From Bacillota bacterium (GTDB lineage Bacteria; Bacillota; Clostridia; Clostridiales; Clostridiaceae), in the NCBI GenBank assembly GCA_023427705.1, contig JAEZAL010000093.1:1-9658 (forward strand): a stretch of 9,658 nucleotides of DNA, read 5' to 3'. The notes under the pieces were generated by a model that was given only the letters and a program-made list of their open reading frames with translations, made no database searches and was not told the origin of the DNA. Position 1 is the stretch's first letter. Every line of letters starts with the position of its first letter. The translations under genes and the position numbers were made by a program. Positions 7,015-9,658 of this stretch are shown here, in pieces.

Positions 7015-8199
7015 ATGAAAAGAAAAAATTTAAAATATATACCTATGATAATAACTCCAATGTTGATTCTGAGTTTAATTACTTACTTCTATCTATTTAA
7101 TATACCAGAAAGAATATATATTAATGAAGATGCTGAAAGTATAAAAGTATCAAATAGTATATTTATTAAAGATAGTAAAATTATTAAAGATAAACTGGAA
7201 TTAAGACTTTTAGGAATTATTCCAATAAAATCAGTTTCAGTTTCAAAAATTAAAGATTTAGAAGTATATCCAGGAGGGTTAAATGTTTGAATTAAGATTT
7301 CAACTAAAGGTGTTTTAGTTGTAGGTCATTCAGATATTGAGTCTTTAGAAGGAAAGCTAGAAAGCCCAGCTAAAACTTCTGGAATAGAATTAGGGGATGT
7401 AATAACTAAAATAAATGGAGAGGAAATTGAAAATTCAAGGGATTTATCAAAAAAGATTAGAGAGTTAGATAATGAAGTAATATCTATAGAGTATTTGAGA
7501 AATGGAATAAGCAACAAAAAGCAAATACAACTAGAGAAAGAAAATAACGAATATAAATTAGGGTTGTGGGTGAGAGACTCTACAGCAGGAATAGGAACAT
7601 TAACTTTTTATGACAAAAAGTCAAATTTATTTGGTGCATTAGGACATCCAATAACAGATGGAGATACAAATAAACCATTTACTATAAAAGAAGGTAATTT
7701 GCTTAATTCATCAGTAATAAGTATAAAAAAAGGCGAAAAAGGTGCTCCAGGTGAATTAAAAGGATTATTTGTAAATGAAAGAGATAATATAGGGACAATT
7801 GAGAAAAATACTGAATCAGGTATTTTTGGAGTTGGTTCAGATAATCTGATAAATGAAGTTTATAATACACCAATTAAAATTGGTTTTAGAAGTGAAATAA
7901 AAGAAGGTCCTGCAAGTATTATAACAACAATAGACGAAAATGGTCCTAAAGCATATGCTATTGAAATACTTAAATTATTACCACAAGAAGAACCAGGAGC
8001 TAAAAGTATGGTAATTAAAGTAGTTGATCAAGAATTGTTGGAAAAAACAGGCGGAATTGTCCAAGGAATGAGTGGTAGTCCTATAATTCAAGATAATAAA
8101 TTAATAGGAGCTGTTACTCATGTTTTAATTAATAAGCCTGATGTAGGATATGGAATATATATAGAATGGATGCTTAAGGATGCGGGGATAATAGAATAA
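7015..8199 (+). pseudogene. spoIVB: SpoIVB serine peptidase, interrupted by an in-frame TGA at codon 92
   Basis: In Bacillus, SpoIVB is made in the forespore under sigma-G, is secreted into the intermembrane space, and cleaves SpoIVFA to release SpoIVFB processing of pro-sigma-K. The reading frame spans 394 codons. It has an N-terminal signal/membrane segment (about 10-29), a PDZ domain (about 98-175, SDIES...GIELGDVITKINGEEI), and an S55 peptidase domain. The triad H211 (GALGHPITD), D338 and S353 (QGMSGSPI) has exactly the spacing I recall for B. subtilis H236/D363/S378. The ATG at 7015 follows GGAGG at 7003-7007 with 7 nt spacing. The frame is broken only by TGA 7288-7290, where homologues have Gly in a GG.(S/N)(I/V)G pattern; one base (GGA to TGA) explains it. 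Translation would stop after 91 residues, before the PDZ and protease domains. No other lesion is seen. A sequencing error, recent mutation or strain defect are the main explanations. Confidence 0.88.
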
Positions 8200-8264
8200 T
8201 ATAAAATATTTACACATAAAATTTTGAAAAAAATGTAAAAAAACTATTTTATTTAAATAATTTG

Positions 8265-8273
8265 TGTTATAAT
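8265..8273 (+). promoter_or_regulatory. Probable extended -10 promoter for spo0A
   Basis: TGTTATAAT is a perfect extended -10 element (TGn plus TATAAT at 8268-8273). No good -35 is found 16-18 bp upstream (TATTTT-like), which an extended -10 can tolerate. Transcription would start near 8280 and give a leader of about 140 nt. No terminator is visible between spoIVB and this site, so spoIVB transcripts may also read through. Confidence 0.5.
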
Positions 8274-8315
8274 GAGTAAGAAAACTTTATAAAATAAAAG
8301 TATTTTAATAGAATG

Positions 8316-8336
8316 TCTATAAATAATATTTATAGA
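8316..8336. repeat. Perfect palindrome in the spo0A leader
   Basis: TCTATAAATA (8316-8325) and TATTTATAGA (8327-8336) are exact reverse complements around a single central A. The element lies about 40-60 bp downstream of the extended -10 and 82 bp before the spo0A start. It has no T tract after it, so it is not a terminator. The geometry resembles a dimeric regulator operator, but it is AT-rich and an mRNA hairpin or chance is possible. Confidence 0.5.
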
Positions 8337-8403
8337 AGATTTATAAAGATAAAAATATAAACAACTATTATTTACTCATTTTATGTGGAGTATACGGGAA
8401 GAT

Positions 8404-8410
8404 GGGGGAG
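8404..8410 (+). promoter_or_regulatory. spo0A ribosome binding site, deciding ATG 8419
   Basis: GGGGGAG lies 8 nt before ATG 8419. An in-frame ATG at 8383 has no such site and would add 12 residues not found at the usual Spo0A N-terminus, so 8419 is the start. Confidence 0.8.
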
Positions 8411-8418
8411 AAAAAAGT

Positions 8419-9228
8419 ATGAATGACTCTAAAATTTCAGTTTTAATAGCTGATGATAACAAAGAATTTTGCAGTATTTTGAATGATTATCTATTAAACC
8501 AAAGAGATATTATAGTTACTGCAGTTGCTAAAGATGGAAGGGAAGCTTTAGCTTTAATTGAAGAAAAACAACCAGATTTAGTGGTACTAGATATTATTAT
8601 GCCACATTTAGACGGTTTGGGAGTTTTAGAAAAATTAAATTCTATGAATTTAGAAAAAATGCCAAGAATAATAGTGCTTTCTGCAGTAGGTCAAGACAAA
8701 ATAACCCAAAAAGCCATTACACTTGGAGCAGATTATTATGTTGTTAAACCTTTTGATATGGACGTATTTACGAAGAGAATTAGAGAATTATTTAATGGAT
8801 CTTCTAATGAAGTAATGAGAAGACCATCAAATACAATGATGGAAACTGAAGTAAGACCAGTGTCAAAAGGACCAATAGATTTAGAAACAGAAATTACAAA
8901 CATAATTCATGAAATCGGAGTGCCTGCACATATAAAGGGATATATGTACTTAAGAGAGGCAATTACTATGGTAGTAAACGATATGGAGTTGTTATCAGCT
9001 GTTACAAAAGAATTATATCCTTCAATAGCTAAAAAATATAATACAACTGCGTCAAGAGTTGAAAGAGCAATTAGACATGCTATAGAAGTTGCTTGGGGCA
9101 GAGGACAAGTAGATGCTATTAATAAGCTGTTTGGATACACAATCCACAATGAAAAGGGTAAGCCAACAAATTCAGAGTTTATAGCAATTATAGCTGATAA
9201 GTTAAGACTTAAAAATAAGGTTAGTTAA
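8419..9228 (+). CDS. spo0A: Sporulation master response regulator Spo0A
   Basis: This 269-residue response regulator, when phosphorylated, binds 0A boxes and commits the cell to sporulation; in solventogenic clostridia it also controls solvent genes. The receiver domain (about 5-125) has the acidic pair D12-D13 (IADDNKEF), the phosphoacceptor D58 (VVLDIIMPHLDG), the switch S88 (LSAVGQDK) and K110 (VVKPFD). A variable linker (about 128-150) leads to the Spo0A-specific DNA-binding domain (about 155-265), with recognition helix SRVERAIRHAIEVAWGRG (212-229). All functional residues are present and length is normal. It starts at ATG 8419 (product MNDSKISVLIADD). Clostridia usually lack the Bacillus Spo0F/Spo0B phosphorelay, so D58 is probably phosphorylated directly by orphan kinases (inference). 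It follows spoIVB, the conserved neighbour in spore formers, and ends at its own terminator. Confidence 0.98.
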   Translation: MNDSKISVLIADDNKEFCSILNDYLLNQRDIIVTAVAKDGREALALIEEKQPDLVVLDIIMPHLDGLGVLEKLNSMNLEKMPRIIVLSAVGQDKITQKAITLGADYYVVKPFDMDVFTKRIRELFNGSSNEVMRRPSNTMMETEVRPVSKGPIDLETEITNIIHEIGVPAHIKGYMYLREAITMVVNDMELLSAVTKELYPSIAKKYNTTASRVERAIRHAIEVAWGRGQVDAINKLFGYTIHNEKGKPTNSEFIAIIADKLRLKNKVS

Positions 9229-9336
9229 AGGTAATAAATAAGCCTAAGTTATAATGTTATATACAAATAACTAATGTAAAAAATAATCATGGAAATTTGG
9301 TTTTAAGTCAACTAATTTCTATATATTAAGTATAAT
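9229..9336. other. spo0A 3' untranslated stretch, no gene seen
   Basis: These 108 bases between the spo0A stop and its terminator hold no frame with a ribosome binding site. A TATAAT at 9250-9255 lacks a -35 and an extended TG, and is probably chance in AT-rich DNA. Confidence 0.6.
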
Positions 9337-9389
9337 AAATCCTTCAATCAGTTGAATGTGAAAATTCAATTGTATTGGAGGATTTTTTT
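9337..9389 (+). terminator. Intrinsic terminator after spo0A
   Basis: A long stem forms from AAATCCTTCAAT (9337-9348) with ATTGGAGGATTT (9374-9385), continuing as CAGTTGAAT (9349-9357) with ATTCAATTG (9364-9372). That is 21 pairs including two G-U pairs and one bulged T at 9373, with a 6-nt loop GTGAAA. Seven T follow (9383-9389). It is strong and acts on the + strand. Confidence 0.93.
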
Positions 9390-9658
9390 ATGGAAAAATT
9401 GCTAAAATCAGAAATTTAGATTATAAATATATAATAAATAGAGAAGGGAGTTTGTAAGAAACATAAATACTTACGTTAAGAATAAATAGTTAAATAATTT
9501 AATTTAAATGAATAAAGAAAAGAGTAATGAATATCATAAAAGCGTGATGAGGTATGAACTAATTAATTATTAAGGGAATAAAATAATATGAATAATAGTT
9601 TTTACATTTATATTATTATAAACAAAAGATAGAAATGAGTGATAAATTATGTTAAATA
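9390..9658. other. Gene-free AT-rich stretch at the right edge
   Basis: I see nothing supportable here. All frames on the + strand are broken within a few codons. ATGs at 9390, 9552 and 9588 open frames of 9, 8 and 13 codons (the last with a weak AAGGGAA upstream), too short to call. There is no tRNA-like cloverleaf, repeat array or strong promoter that I can identify. It is probably the intergenic or upstream region of the next gene. Confidence 0.55.

Noticed and set aside
7495..8199. Separate 234-residue protease gene starting at TTG 7495
   Set aside because: It is the C-terminal part of spoIVB in the same frame; the frame is open back to the TGA at 7288 and the start has no ribosome binding site.
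8208..8239. Possible terminator after spoIVB (TTTACA / TGTAAA)
   Set aside because: Only a 6-bp AT-rich stem with a 20-nt loop, and A instead of T follows it.
8308..8316. Sigma-H -10-like ATAGAATGT upstream of spo0A
   Set aside because: The -10 resembles RNNGAATWW, but no AGGA-type -35 is present at the proper distance.
8271..8380. Distant 9-bp inverted repeat AATGAGTAA (8271-8279) and TTACTCATT (8372-8380)
   Set aside because: The left arm lies upstream of the predicted transcription start, so no RNA hairpin would form from that promoter; short and plausibly chance.
9351..9369. ARG-box-like TTGAAT...ATTCAA near spo0A
   Set aside because: The spacer is 6 nt instead of about 4, and the repeat is the apical stem of the spo0A terminator, which explains it fully.
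9588..9632. 13-codon frame with a weak AAGGGAA upstream near the right edge
   Set aside because: Too short and without recognisable features; frames like this are expected by chance.

Overview
The window reads as a very AT-rich Firmicute chromosome, most likely Clostridium sensu stricto. The evidence is codon use strongly biased to A/T, AGGAGG/AAGGTGAT-type ribosome binding sites, sporulation genes, and the conserved clostridial order xseB-ispA-dxs-tlyA-nadK-argR-recN-spoIVB-spo0A. All genes are on the + strand. I cannot name the species from sequence alone.

Bases 1-6831 are a tightly packed housekeeping block. It holds the end of xseB (exonuclease VII small subunit), ispA (prenyl diphosphate synthase), dxs (first enzyme of the MEP pathway), tlyA (rRNA 2'-O-methyltransferase), nadK (NAD kinase), argR (arginine regulator) and recN (SMC-like DNA repair ATPase). 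Most junctions are -8 to +19 bp. The exception is tlyA-nadK (90 bp), which holds a 14-bp hairpin without a U tract. Three starts in this block need correcting from the longest reading frame: GTG 3818 (nadK), TTG 4671 (argR) and ATG 5137 (recN). The block ends at a strong intrinsic terminator (6862-6900). It links isoprenoid precursor synthesis (dxs, ispA) with cofactor supply, arginine control and DNA repair.

Bases 6832-9389 are the sporulation block. spoIVB (the SpoIVB signalling serine protease that triggers pro-sigma-K processing) has a good ribosome binding site and an otherwise intact frame from 7015 to 8199. It is interrupted by one in-frame TGA at codon 92, where the family has a glycine (GGA to TGA, one base). 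The catalytic triad and PDZ domain lie downstream of this stop, so as read the gene cannot make the normal protease. spo0A (master regulator of sporulation entry) follows after 219 bp. It is intact and has an extended -10 promoter, a perfect 10-bp-arm palindrome in its leader and a strong terminator at 9337-9389.

Bases 9390-9658 hold no gene that I can support.

I see no novel multi-gene system, mobile element, CRISPR array or RNA gene. The observation most worth checking is the spoIVB nonsense codon: either a real asporogenous lesion beside an intact spo0A, or a sequencing or assembly error.
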